Assembly (NCBI GenBank): GCA_030600525.1
Contig: JAUVLX010000007.1
Location: 1-27,681 of the forward strand
Direction: 5' to 3'
Source of the DNA: Desulfobulbus sp.
GTDB lineage: Bacteria; Desulfobacterota; Desulfobulbia; Desulfobulbales; Desulfobulbaceae
DNA: 27,681 nt
The notes under the pieces were generated by a model. The model was not told the origin of the DNA. It saw nothing but the letters and a program-made list of their open reading frames with translations, and searched no databases. Numbering within the stretch: the first letter of the stretch is position 1; the number at the start of each line of letters is the position of its first letter. Below are positions 6,819-13,954 of this stretch, in pieces. A program made the translations under genes and the position numbers.

Positions 6819-7874
6819 ATGACTAGACTAACCCAGACGGTAAAAGCAGCCGGTTGAGCTGCCAAGCTGGGCCCAGGGGACCTGGGCCGTATATTATGTG
6901 GGCTTGACCTGCCCAAGGACGCGAAACTGATTGTTGGTTCCGAAACCAACGAAGATGCGGGGGTGTATCAGCTCAACGAGACAACGGCTTTGATCCAGAC
7001 TTTGGATTTTTTTACCCCGATTGTTGATGATCCTTTCAGTTTCGGCCAGATAGCTGCGGCTAATGCACTCTCAGATGTGTATGCCATGGGCGGCAAACCG
7101 CTCTTATGTATGAATATCCTTGCTTGTCCTATAAAGACCATGGCTGATGAGATTTTCAGGCAGGTTATTGAGGGAGGATTATCAAAAGTGAAGGAGGCGG
7201 GTGCTCTTTTGGTTGGGGGACATTCGGTTGAAGATCAGGAATTAAAATACGGCTTGTCGGTAACAGGTATTGTCCACCCGCAGGATATCTTACTTAACAG
7301 CGGTGCCAGAACCGGCGATCTTCTGGTGTTAACCAAACCGCTTGGCACCGGTATTCTTTCAACTGCTATCAAAGGCGGGCTGGGATCAGGTGTTACCGAG
7401 AAGAGGGTAGTGGATACCATGGCGATGTTAAATCGGCAGCCCATGGAATATGTTGGCAGAGGTAGAGAGGATCGGGTTGGTGTACATGCAGCAACAGATA
7501 TTACCGGTTTTGGACTGTTCGGCCACCTGCATGAGGTGGCAGATGCTTCCGGAGTAACTATTCGGATAGATTCTGGAAGCTTGCCTATCTTGCCAGAGGT
7601 GGTTGCATTTGCTGATATGGGGATCATTCCCGAAGGGGCTTATACCAATCGCAGTTTTTACAGTAAGTGGGTCTCCTCAACCCTTCCTGAAATGGATTCA
7701 TTGGAAATGGTGGGGTACGATCCCCAGACATCAGGTGGTTTGTTGTTGTCCATGGAGCCTAGTGCGGCTCACAAACTGATTTCGCTTCTTCAGAGCCAAG
7801 AGTACCCCTTGGCGTGTGCTGTGATCGGTGAGGTCATTGCCGGAGATGTTCCCGGTCAGATTTTTTTCTCGTAG
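6819..7874 (+). CDS. selD: Selenide, water dikinase containing selenocysteine (UGA at codon 13)
   Basis: 351 residues when UGA at 6855-6857 is read as selenocysteine (E. coli SelD has 347). It makes selenophosphate from selenide and ATP for Sec-tRNA and selenouridine synthesis. The N-terminus reads MTRLTQTVKAAG-Sec-AAKLGPG, the canonical active-site segment in which other SelDs have Cys or Sec, followed by the essential Lys16. Downstream, LDFFTPIVDDPFSFGQIAAA and ANALSDVYAMGGKPL are family signatures, as are GGHSVED, DITGFGLFGHLHEV and DPQTSGGLLLS. Conventional ORF calling starts only at 6963 and loses the catalytic N-terminus. An in-frame stop (6813-6815) lies just upstream, so ATG 6819 is the only plausible start. 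A SECIS-like hairpin follows the UGA. The organism must therefore have selA, selB and selC elsewhere. Confidence 0.97.
6855..6888 (+). promoter_or_regulatory. Selenocysteine codon and bacterial SECIS hairpin
   Basis: UGA at 6855-6857 is followed, after 12 nt, by a perfect 8-bp GC-rich stem GGCCCAGG (6870-6877) / CCTGGGCC (6881-6888) with a GGA apex. If the top pairs open, the loop is GGGAC with exposed guanines. Distance and shape fit bacterial SECIS elements read by SelB, which lie inside the coding region just after the UGA. Confidence 0.85.
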
Positions 7875-7918
7875 CGAACACCCCACTGTGAGGATCCAGC
7901 TAGTTATAATGCGGCTAA

Positions 7919-7951
7919 AATATGATGGACTCGTAAAAAGTCCATCATATT
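7919..7951. repeat. REP-like palindrome
   Basis: AATATGATGGACT (7919-7931) and AGTCCATCATATT (7939-7951) form a perfect 13-bp stem with a 7-nt loop (CGTAAAA), 45 bp after selD. It may terminate selD transcripts. The core TGATGGACTCGTAAAAAG recurs in degenerate form near 8241-8262 and as a half-site at 24881. Confidence 0.75.
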
Positions 7952-7965
7952 AAAAGAGATTGCTA

Positions 7966-8146
7966 AGGAGCTGTCCGTAAATAAGTTGGACAATATCGCG
8001 CTCATATTTAGGTTAGATTTGGATGATCTAATTGAACAAAGCCGCAGGCGTAGTTGTGCTACGTTGAGGACTTTGTGATTGAAGATCAGCTAAAGATGAC
8101 CTGAAGATGCGATGCGAGATGTTCAAGTTATTTCCGGACAACTCCT
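7966..8146 (+). repeat. Palindromic repeat family, copy B (181 bp)
   Basis: The ends are AGGAGCTGTCCGTAAATAAG and, read inverted from the right, AGGAGTTGTCCGGAAATAAC. The inner arms also pair, and the centre is CGTAG-TTGTG-CTACG, so the whole unit can fold as a single ~85-bp interrupted hairpin. It sits between the convergent selD and M20 peptidase genes. With the palindromes at 7919 and 8209 it fills most of this 384-bp gap. Confidence 0.93.
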
Positions 8147-8208
8147 AGGTTCAAATACAGGTGGAGATGTGATGTTTATGGTGGGAAGGCATGCTGAGGG
8201 TATCTCGA

Positions 8209-8262
8209 GTGCCATAAAAAATGGCACGACGCCGTAAATCGAAGTTTTTACGAAGCCATCAA
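8209..8262. repeat. Degenerate REP-like repeat overlapping the peptidase stop codon
   Basis: GTGCCATAAAAAATGGCAC (8209-8227) is a perfect 7-bp hairpin. It is followed by CGTAAA/TTTACG arms and TTTTTACGAAGCCATCA, which resembles the 7919-7951 palindrome. The peptidase stop (8259-8261) lies inside the last motif, so the element abuts or forms the gene end. Confidence 0.5.
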
Positions 8263-9404
8263 AATGTGGTTGATGTACTTAAACTGATTAACAACCTGGT
8301 CAGGTCAACCATGTCCTGTAGATCACAGCACTCATCCGTTGAGTGGACATTGGTCATTCCTGTGGCAATAATGGCTGTGGGTAACCCATACCCATTAAAT
8401 ATATTGGCATCACTGCCGCCGCCCGCTTTTTCGTAAGCCATCTTCAAATTAATACTTTTGGCGGCCTCCTCAACACGTTGAATAGTTCTGCTTTCCCGTT
8501 TCAGCAGCATGGCGGGAAAATCATTGTGAACTGCGACATCAATTGTCGGGCTTCCTTTTGCTTCTCCGGTTGGGTCGCTCCATTCTGCCGCAACCGCTGC
8601 AAAGGTTTGCTCTATTTCCTGAGTAACTGTGCGCAATTTATCCACTTGGTGACTGCGAACCTCCCCTTCAATCACCACCTTTTCCGGAACAATATTTGAA
8701 GCCGCACCCCCGCTGATGGTACCGAAGTTGGCTGTGGTCTCTGTATCCAGTCTGCCGTTGGGGCACCTTGAGAGGGCTGTGGCCGCAATGGTTATTGCAT
8801 TGATCCCCCACTCTGGATGGAGGCCGGCATGGGCGGCTACACCATTGACGGTAATGGTCAAGCGGTTGGCCGCAGGCGCCTGGATAACAACCTTGGCAAA
8901 ACCTGTGGAATCAAGTGCATACCCCTCCTTGGCGTTAATGTGTGTGGGGTCTAATGCTTTTGCGCCGAGCAGCCCGATTTCTTCACAGGTGGTAATAACA
9001 AATTCAAGTGGGCGATGGGCGGTACCGTTTTCCTGCAGTGTTTCTATAAGTTCGATGCAGGCAGCGATACCTGATTTATCGTCGCTACCAAGGACGGTTT
9101 CGCCTGCACTGGTAAATATATCGCCGTCTCGTTGTACTTTTATTCCGCTGGCAGGTTCAACCGTATCCATGTGACAGCTGAAAAAAATCGGTTCCAGCTC
9201 AAGGTTGCCGTCAAAGCGGATAATGAGGTTGCCACATTCGGACCCGGTTTTGGTTGCAGAGTCATCTTCTGTGATCTCCTTTGCCCCAAGCTGGGTGAAT
9301 TTTTCTTTAAGCAGTTTTGCCATCCTGCCTTCCAGTCTGGATGGACTGTCTGTTTCGCATAGAAGAGTGAACGTTTCTGCCAGGCGTTCTCTGTTAATAT
9401 TCAT
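8259..9404 (-). CDS. M20-family metallopeptidase (peptidase T-like)
   Basis: 381 residues from ATG 9402-9404, which follows the ispDF stop by 1 nt; a longer in-frame reading to 9455 overlaps ispDF and adds a non-homologous leader. Zinc-site residues of the M20 tripeptidase/carboxypeptidase fold are visible: His78-x-Asp80 (SCHMDTVEP), bridging Asp108 (GSDDKSG), catalytic Glu141 and ligand Glu142 (TTCEEIGLLG), Asp165 (ALDSTGF) and His354 (NVHSTDE). The middle part carries a dimerisation-type insert (NGVAAHAGLHPEWGINA). It is a cytoplasmic aminopeptidase acting on short peptides. Substrate specificity cannot be read from the sequence; PepT-like proteins of this subgroup (YqjE type) are often of unknown function. 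It is the last gene of the ispDF transcript and probably translationally coupled to it. Confidence 0.93.
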   Translation of the reverse strand: MNINRERLAETFTLLCETDSPSRLEGRMAKLLKEKFTQLGAKEITEDDSATKTGSECGNLIIRFDGNLELEPIFFSCHMDTVEPASGIKVQRDGDIFTSAGETVLGSDDKSGIAACIELIETLQENGTAHRPLEFVITTCEEIGLLGAKALDPTHINAKEGYALDSTGFAKVVIQAPAANRLTITVNGVAAHAGLHPEWGINAITIAATALSRCPNGRLDTETTANFGTISGGAASNIVPEKVVIEGEVRSHQVDKLRTVTQEIEQTFAAVAAEWSDPTGEAKGSPTIDVAVHNDFPAMLLKRESRTIQRVEEAAKSINLKMAYEKAGGGSDANIFNGYGLPTAIIATGMTNVHSTDECCDLQDMVDLTRLLISLSTSTTF

Positions 9405-9405
9405 T

Positions 9406-10605
9406 TTAGATTGCCCCCATGAGGACCACGGCATGTGCGGAAATTCCTTCACCACGGCCGGTAAATCCCATTTTTTCGGTTGTTGTTGCCTTAATGTTCA
9501 CCGCTTGCGGGGAAACGGCGCATCCCCTTGCAAGAGTATTCTGCATATCGGTTAAATATCCGGCCAGTTTGGGTTGTTGGCAGATGATGGTTATGTCTGC
9601 ATTGGTCAGCTGGAGTCCGACCTGTTGTGCTTTTTTAACGATTTGTTCCAGGAGAAGAATGCTTGAAATGTTTTTGTATTGGTTGTCACTGTCAGGGAAG
9701 TGACGTCCGATATCTCCTGCTCCCATTGCTCCGAGGATGGCATCGGTGAGTGCGTGACAGACCACATCTGCATCAGAGTGGCCATCCAGTCCGAGGTGAT
9801 ACTTGATCTCTACCCCTCCGAGGATGAGTTTTCGATCGCTGACAAGTCGGTGAGCATCGTAGCCGTGGCCAATTTTCATGGTTTTCTCATGGGAAAGCAA
9901 CTTTTCTGCCAGTTGCATGTCCCCGGGATGGGTTATCTTTAAATTTTTTTTGTTTCCTTGTACCACCTGCACCTCAACTCCCAGGTGTTCCAGCAGAGAG
10001 GCTTCATCCGTGCCTTGAAAACCTGTGGCTGAGGCATTGTCAAAAGCGCTGAGGAGCAGTTTCCTATCTGCTGCCTGCGGTGTTTGCGCCTGCCAGAGAC
10101 CTGACCGGTCAACGGTGGTGGCGATGATGTGGGTGCCTTCTGTGACTCTCTTTAAGGTATCGTTAACCGGGACTGCTGCAATGACTGCACCGTGTGTGAG
10201 TGCGCCATCAATAGTGCGAACAATTGTTGCCTCATCAATAAAAGGGCGTGCCGCGTCATGGACAAGGACCACTTCTATTGTTGCTGGGAGAACTTTAAGG
10301 CCGGCATGGACAGAATCCTGCCTGAGTGCTCCTCCTTGTACAAAAAAGAGTTTATGGTGAATATGTTTAGGGAGATGAGCAAAGAGCAGCTCTTTTGTTT
10401 CCACTCCATGGTCAGGATGGGCAACGATGACAATGGATGTGATGGCTGTCAGGGTGAGAAACTGCCTGCAGGTACGGACAAGCAATGGCTGCCCGCAGAG
10501 GTTGAGGAACTGTTTTGGCCGGTTACCTCCCATTCGGGAGCCTGTACCAGCGGCAGGAATAATGACTGCTGTCGGGGGAAATGAGAAAGATGTATGCGAT
10601 TTCAC
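9406..10605 (-). CDS. ispDF: Bifunctional IspD/IspF: MEP cytidylyltransferase / MEcPP synthase
   Basis: 399 residues, two consecutive domains of the MEP isoprenoid pathway. The IspD part (about 10-240) has the nucleotide-binding IIPAAGTGSRMGGNRPKQFL and VLVHDAARPF. The IspF part (about 243-399) starts MKIGHGYDAHRL and has metal ligands Asp250, His252 and His284, then GAGDIGRHFPD and KATTTEKMGFTGRGEGI. The two enzymes act at non-consecutive steps, separated by IspE; natural IspDF fusions occur in several bacteria. The start is a GTG at 10603-10605 without a clear ribosome-binding site, only 17 nt from the mature 3' end of RNase P RNA; no alternative ATG precedes the catalytic motif. It is likely co-transcribed with rnpB and released by processing. 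Confidence 0.97.
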   Translation of the reverse strand: MKSHTSFSFPPTAVIIPAAGTGSRMGGNRPKQFLNLCGQPLLVRTCRQFLTLTAITSIVIVAHPDHGVETKELLFAHLPKHIHHKLFFVQGGALRQDSVHAGLKVLPATIEVVLVHDAARPFIDEATIVRTIDGALTHGAVIAAVPVNDTLKRVTEGTHIIATTVDRSGLWQAQTPQAADRKLLLSAFDNASATGFQGTDEASLLEHLGVEVQVVQGNKKNLKITHPGDMQLAEKLLSHEKTMKIGHGYDAHRLVSDRKLILGGVEIKYHLGLDGHSDADVVCHALTDAILGAMGAGDIGRHFPDSDNQYKNISSILLLEQIVKKAQQVGLQLTNADITIICQQPKLAGYLTDMQNTLARGCAVSPQAVNIKATTTEKMGFTGRGEGISAHAVVLMGAI

Positions 10606-10622
10606 GGCGCTGTAATAAAAAT

Positions 10623-10989
10623 GGGGGTGAGCTATAAGCCGAATTTTGTATCCATCAGTGATGGACCATGATCATTTGACTGGGACAACAGTCGCCTGTT
10701 GCCTCGTGCAACCTACCCGGAAGTTTCGGACGGGCAGCCCTCAAACACTTCCCTATTTGGTCTTGCACCCGGTGTGGTTTTCCGTGCCTTTCATGTCACC
10801 ATGAAAGCGGTGAGCTCTTACCTCACCATTTCAACCTTACCTGTGAATGCTAAGCATTCCATCGGCGGAGTATTTTCTGTGGCACTTTCCTTCAGTTGCC
10901 TGAAGTTCGCGTTACGAACCACCGTGCCCTATGGTGTTCGGACTTTCCTCTCCGCAATAAATTAACGGAGCGATCATGCGCTCACCCCC
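10623..10989 (-). ncRNA. rnpB: RNase P RNA, bacterial class A
   Basis: On the minus strand the 5' end GGGGGTGAGCGC pairs with the 3' GCTCACCCCC (P1). Universally conserved pieces are present: GAGGAAAGTCCGAAC near the 5' end, CCACAGAAA, the long CR-V-like stretch AGGTAAGGTTGAAATGG with GGTGAGGTAAGAGCTCACC, the GAGGCAACAGGCGACTGTTG region, and TTCGGCTTAT before the 3' end. It is the catalytic subunit that matures tRNA 5' ends. Length is about 367 nt. Boundaries are set by P1 and may be off by a few bases. A palindromic repeat begins 33 bp upstream of the 5' end, about where a -35 box would lie. Confidence 0.97.
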
Positions 10990-11021
10990 AAAAGGTGTTG
11001 CAAACGTTGCATGACATGATT

Positions 11022-11203
11022 AGGAGCTGTCCGCAAATAAGTTGGATAATATCGCGCTCATCTTTAGGTTAGATTTGGGTAATCTAATTGAACAAAGCCG
11101 CAGGCGTAGTTGTGCTACGTTGAGGACTTTGTGATTGAAGATCAGCCAAAAATGACCTGAAGATGCGATGCGAGATGTTCAAATTATTTCCGGACAACTC
11201 CCT
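11022..11203 (+). repeat. Palindromic repeat family, copy C (supplies the RNase H stop codon)
   Basis: Same 181-bp family, with an extra C at the right end and several private substitutions. The right terminal repeat lies inside the 3' end of the RNase H gene and encodes its last residues (GVVRK) and TAA. The left end lies 33 bp from the rnpB 5' end. The rest of the rnpB upstream gap (10990-11021) shows only TGCAA-ACG-TTGCA and an AAAGGTGTTGC end. Confidence 0.93.
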
Positions 11204-11798
11204 GTTTTTGATCGATGCCTTGGTTGGCCAGGGCATCAGCTCTGGCATTTTGCGACCTGGGAACGTGGTTGACGCTCCAAGCTGGAAAACTTTTAAGCAC
11301 TGTCATTACATCGGTGTAAAGTAATTTGAGCGCCTCGTTTTTTACCTTATAGCGACCCTGGATTTGACGAACAATGAGTTCTGAATCCAGATTGATTTCC
11401 AGGGAAAGACACCTTTCGTCAAGAGCTGCCTTGAGACCAAGAATCAGCGCTTTGTACTCTGCCACATTATTAGTACAAATACCAAGATAATCGGAGCATG
11501 TTGTCAGTTCCTGGCCGTCCTGGCTAAAAAGAACGGCCCCGGCTCCTGCTTGGCCAGGGTTGCCCCTCGAAGCACCATCAGTGAAAAGTCGGCACAGTCC
11601 GTCCTGCTTTGCTTCGCTGGATTGGGATGAACTGGTTCCCTTCGGAATCTTTTCCGGCTTGCCTGGTTGTTTACCTTTGAGGATCGATCGTACTTCCTGG
11701 GGAGAAGTCCCTGGGAAAAGCTGGGTCAGGAGAGCATTATCAAGTTTTTCTGCCAGGGTGTCAATAATTTGCTTTTTGATCAGCAAATTATTTCTCAT
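11184..11798 (-). CDS. Ribonuclease H family protein with N-terminal extension
   Basis: 204 residues. The C-terminal part (about 68-195) is an RNase HI fold with the full catalytic set Asp74 (FTDGASRGNPG), Glu114 (NNVAEYKAL), Asp138 (LDSELIV) and Asp188 (ARADALAN). It is expected to cut the RNA strand of RNA/DNA hybrids. The first ~65 residues are extra to E. coli RnhA: a helical piece (QIIDTLAEKLDNALLTQLFPG) and a Lys/Ser-rich linker. It resembles the short RNase H-like proteins found beside zinc-ribbon coiled-coil genes. The ATG overlaps the end of the upstream zinc-ribbon gene by 11 nt. The C-terminal GVVRK and the stop codon come from a repeat insertion, so the native tail was probably altered; all catalytic residues lie upstream and are intact. 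Confidence 0.93.
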   Translation of the reverse strand: MRNNLLIKKQIIDTLAEKLDNALLTQLFPGTSPQEVRSILKGKQPGKPEKIPKGTSSSQSSEAKQDGLCRLFTDGASRGNPGQAGAGAVLFSQDGQELTTCSDYLGICTNNVAEYKALILGLKAALDERCLSLEINLDSELIVRQIQGRYKVKNEALKLLYTDVMTVLKSFPAWSVNHVPRSQNARADALANQGIDQKQGVVRK

Positions 11799-12519
11799 CA
11801 GCTACTTCCTCTTCTTTCTCTTTATAATAGAGTATGCGCTGACAGTTCGGGCAGACGTTGAGCTTGTCGCCTTTGCGAATCTCGTTGAACTGCTGGGGCG
11901 GAACAGACATAAAGCAGCCCTGGCAGACCCTTTCAATGGCTGGTACAACACCCAAACCGTCACGTTTTATGAGCAGCTTGCTGTAACGTTTGAGCGATGA
12001 TGCTTGCAGGTTTTTAGAAAGAGTAGTGCGTTTGTTTGCGACTTTTTTTCTGGTGTTGTCGATTTTCTTGATCGCTTTTTCGACAGTCACTGTCTCCTCT
12101 TCAAGAAGCTCTTTCTCGCCAGAACAGAGATTTTCCAGTTCTGTTGCTTCAACTTTCACGGCTTCAATCTGCTCCATGATCTGTAAAACCTTTTCCTCGG
12201 TCTCTTTGAGCAGCCTTTTGTTTTCTTCAATCTCTTTTAACAGTGCCTGGTGCTCACGGCTTGTTTGGACCTGCATCATTTTATTCTGCCGATCCTTGAT
12301 CCTTGTACCCGCATCTTCATGCTCTGCGTTTGTGTCTCGCTGCTCCTGCAAAAGTGCTTCTGTCTTTTCCTGGGAGGCGGTAATGGCCTCTTTCTTCTCC
12401 TGAATTGATTGTTCCCTGTCTGTAATGATTTGCTGTTTTTTTGCAATATCTGTGTCAAATCCGGCGATTTCAGAATCAATTTCCTGGAGGTTGATCAGTT
12501 TTACTATTTCTTCTTTCAA
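11788..12519 (-). CDS. C4-type zinc-ribbon coiled-coil protein (CdsZ / DUF164-like)
   Basis: 243 residues. Residues 10-180 are almost continuous charged heptads (long coiled coil). The C-terminus is a zinc ribbon, Cys199-x2-Cys202 (CQGCFMSVPP) and Cys223-x2-Cys226 (CPNCQRILYY). This layout matches the conserved bacterial family containing chlamydial CdsZ/CT398, whose nucleic-acid or protein partners are poorly defined. The start has a textbook AAGGAG site 6 nt before the ATG. It is the middle gene of a nif3-like/zinc-ribbon/RNase H set, an order I associate with deltaproteobacterial genomes, 74 bp after the Nif3-like gene and overlapping the RNase H gene. It is cytoplasmic, with no signal peptide. 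Confidence 0.93.
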   Translation of the reverse strand: MKEEIVKLINLQEIDSEIAGFDTDIAKKQQIITDREQSIQEKKEAITASQEKTEALLQEQRDTNAEHEDAGTRIKDRQNKMMQVQTSREHQALLKEIEENKRLLKETEEKVLQIMEQIEAVKVEATELENLCSGEKELLEEETVTVEKAIKKIDNTRKKVANKRTTLSKNLQASSLKRYSKLLIKRDGLGVVPAIERVCQGCFMSVPPQQFNEIRKGDKLNVCPNCQRILYYKEKEEEVADEK

Positions 12520-12593
12520 TGGTGTTCTCCTTGATTGCCTGTCAAAGGTCCTTGCTTAGGGTGGGATATATCTTTTTGCCTTATGCTGAGATT

Positions 12594-13439
12594 TCAGTCC
12601 AGCGTAAGAGCAGTGTCAATTGATTCTTTTATAATTCGTAGCGGTGCCTGTTGTTGAGCGGTTGCAATGGTGATGGGGATTTCTGCTGCTGCAATGTGTT
12701 GCTGTAGTTGCTGCTGTAAAATGGCCATTGCCGGATTTTCCGTTGCAAAGTGGCCGCCGTCTATGATCCAGAAACCTGCATCTTCTGCCCAGCGGGCCAC
12801 AGAGTGTTTAATTTCTGCTGTTACAAAAACGTCAGCCCCTTGGGTAAAGGCGATTTCGGCAAAGTCTCCACATGATCCACCACAGACGGCTACCGTCATT
12901 ACTTGTTTCGGTCTTCTGCCTGCTTCAAGCAGCCATGGAGGGCTGCAGCTCTGGATGAGTCTGCCGATAAACTTCTCTGGGGGGAGTGCTGTGCTGTATG
13001 TGCCTATTCTGCCCAGGCCGCAGTTTTCTTCAGTAGTGCAGTCGCTATGGTTAGACACAAGGGGACTCGTGTCCATTAAGCCTAATCCTTGGGCAAGAAC
13101 ATCGCTGACACCGCCGACGGCCGCATCAAGATTTGTGTGGCAACCGATTACGGCGATGTTATGTTGCAATGCCTGGGCAATGAATTGCCCAGTAGGATGG
13201 TCTGTACGTAACGATTTGAGCGGACGAAATATGATGGGGTGGTGAGTTAAGATGAGATCACAATCGTTGGCAACTGCATCGTTAACAAGCGTGGGGGAGG
13301 GATCAAGTGCCAGTAATACTTTGTGTATCGGTTGGCTTGGCTTGCCGACGAGTAATCCGACATTATCCCAGTCTTCGGCAAGAGCTTCCGGGGCGATTTG
13401 TTGTAATATATTGATTAGTTCTTGAACCGTTGGCGCCAT
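12594..13439 (-). CDS. Nif3-like dinuclear metal-centre protein (YbgI/NIF3 family)
   Basis: 281 residues, the short bacterial form. Metal-site motifs are visible: His66-His67 (LTHHPIIF), His101 and Asp105 (GCHTNLDAAVGGV), and His230 plus Glu234 (DGGHFATEN); VCGGSCGDF and VTAEIKHS are also family marks. Often annotated as GTP cyclohydrolase 1 type 2; the actual substrate of the family is not settled. It forms toroidal hexamers in characterised members. It is the first gene of the minus-strand cluster leading to RNase P and ispDF. No clear Shine-Dalgarno precedes the ATG at 13439. A hairpin lies 19 nt upstream. Confidence 0.95.
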   Translation of the reverse strand: MAPTVQELINILQQIAPEALAEDWDNVGLLVGKPSQPIHKVLLALDPSPTLVNDAVANDCDLILTHHPIIFRPLKSLRTDHPTGQFIAQALQHNIAVIGCHTNLDAAVGGVSDVLAQGLGLMDTSPLVSNHSDCTTEENCGLGRIGTYSTALPPEKFIGRLIQSCSPPWLLEAGRRPKQVMTVAVCGGSCGDFAEIAFTQGADVFVTAEIKHSVARWAEDAGFWIIDGGHFATENPAMAILQQQLQQHIAAAEIPITIATAQQQAPLRIIKESIDTALTLD

Positions 13440-13457
13440 GTATTACTCTATAAAGAA

Positions 13458-13489
13458 AAAGAGGCACACCCTGTGGGGTGCACCTCTTT
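13458..13489 (-). terminator. Intrinsic terminator-like hairpin between the tRNA and the Nif3-like gene
   Basis: AAAGAGG (13458-13464) pairs with CCTCTTT (13483-13489), and CACCC pairs with GGGTG, around a 2x2 internal loop and a TGTG apex. On the minus strand it runs into CTTTTTCTTTA. It can terminate the tRNA transcript. It also lies 19 nt before the Nif3-like ATG, so it might instead form the 5' end of that mRNA. Confidence 0.6.
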
Positions 13490-13595
13490 ATAGACAATTG
13501 GGGTACAATGCTTTGCTGAAGGTGTCAGCAAAATTTTTCGCAAGCCGCTGATTATATTCAAATGCTAAAAAGAAAATGTAGCTTTCCGAAAAAAA

Positions 13596-13672
13596 TGGTG
13601 GGCCTACCTGGACTCGAACCAGGGACCGACCGGTTATGAGCCGGTGGCTCTAGCCAACTGAGCTATAGGCCC
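13596..13672 (-). tRNA. tRNA with CAU anticodon, probably tRNA-Ile2 (lysidine-modified)
   Basis: 77 nt with encoded CCA. Acceptor stem GGGCCTA/TAGGCCC, D-arm AGCTCAGTTGGCTAGAGC, anticodon stem ACCGG/CCGGT with loop CTCATAA, and T-arm CCTGG-TTCGAGT-CCAGG are all well paired. The CAU anticodon serves elongator Met, initiator Met or Ile2. The first acceptor pair is matched (G-C), which argues against initiator, and the GGGCCT acceptor resembles isoleucine tRNAs. Ile2 is therefore preferred over elongator Met, though not proven. A T-run follows the CCA directly. Confidence 0.95.
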
Positions 13673-13762
13673 CAAAAAGTCAATAAACAAACTATATTAT
13701 CAAAAAAAACAATGCCGTCAAGCTTTTTTTCGTTTAGTACCAGAAAAAGAGATTGGCGCTAA

Positions 13763-13943
13763 AGGAGCTGTCCGTAAATAAGTTGGACAATATCGCGCTC
13801 ATATTTAGGTTAGATTTGGATGATCTAATTGAGCAAAGCCGCAGGCGTAGTTGTGCTACGTTGAGGACTTTGTGATTGAAGATCAGCCAAAGATGACCTG
13901 AAGATGCGATGCGAGATGTTCAAGTTATTTCAGGACAACTCCT
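13763..13943 (+). repeat. Palindromic repeat family, copy D (181 bp)
   Basis: Nearly identical to copies B and E. It lies between the divergent tRNA and M48 peptidase genes, and its right end is 11 bp before the peptidase ATG, so the peptidase ribosome-binding site starts at its edge. Any promoter of that gene must lie inside or beyond the repeat. Confidence 0.93.
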
Positions 13944-13954
13944 AAGGGATTTGG

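Noticed and set aside
6963..7874. A 303-residue ORF beginning at 6963 as the complete selD gene
   Set aside because: It lacks the catalytic Sec/Cys-Lys segment; the frame continues upstream through a UGA at the exact Sec position to ATG 6819.
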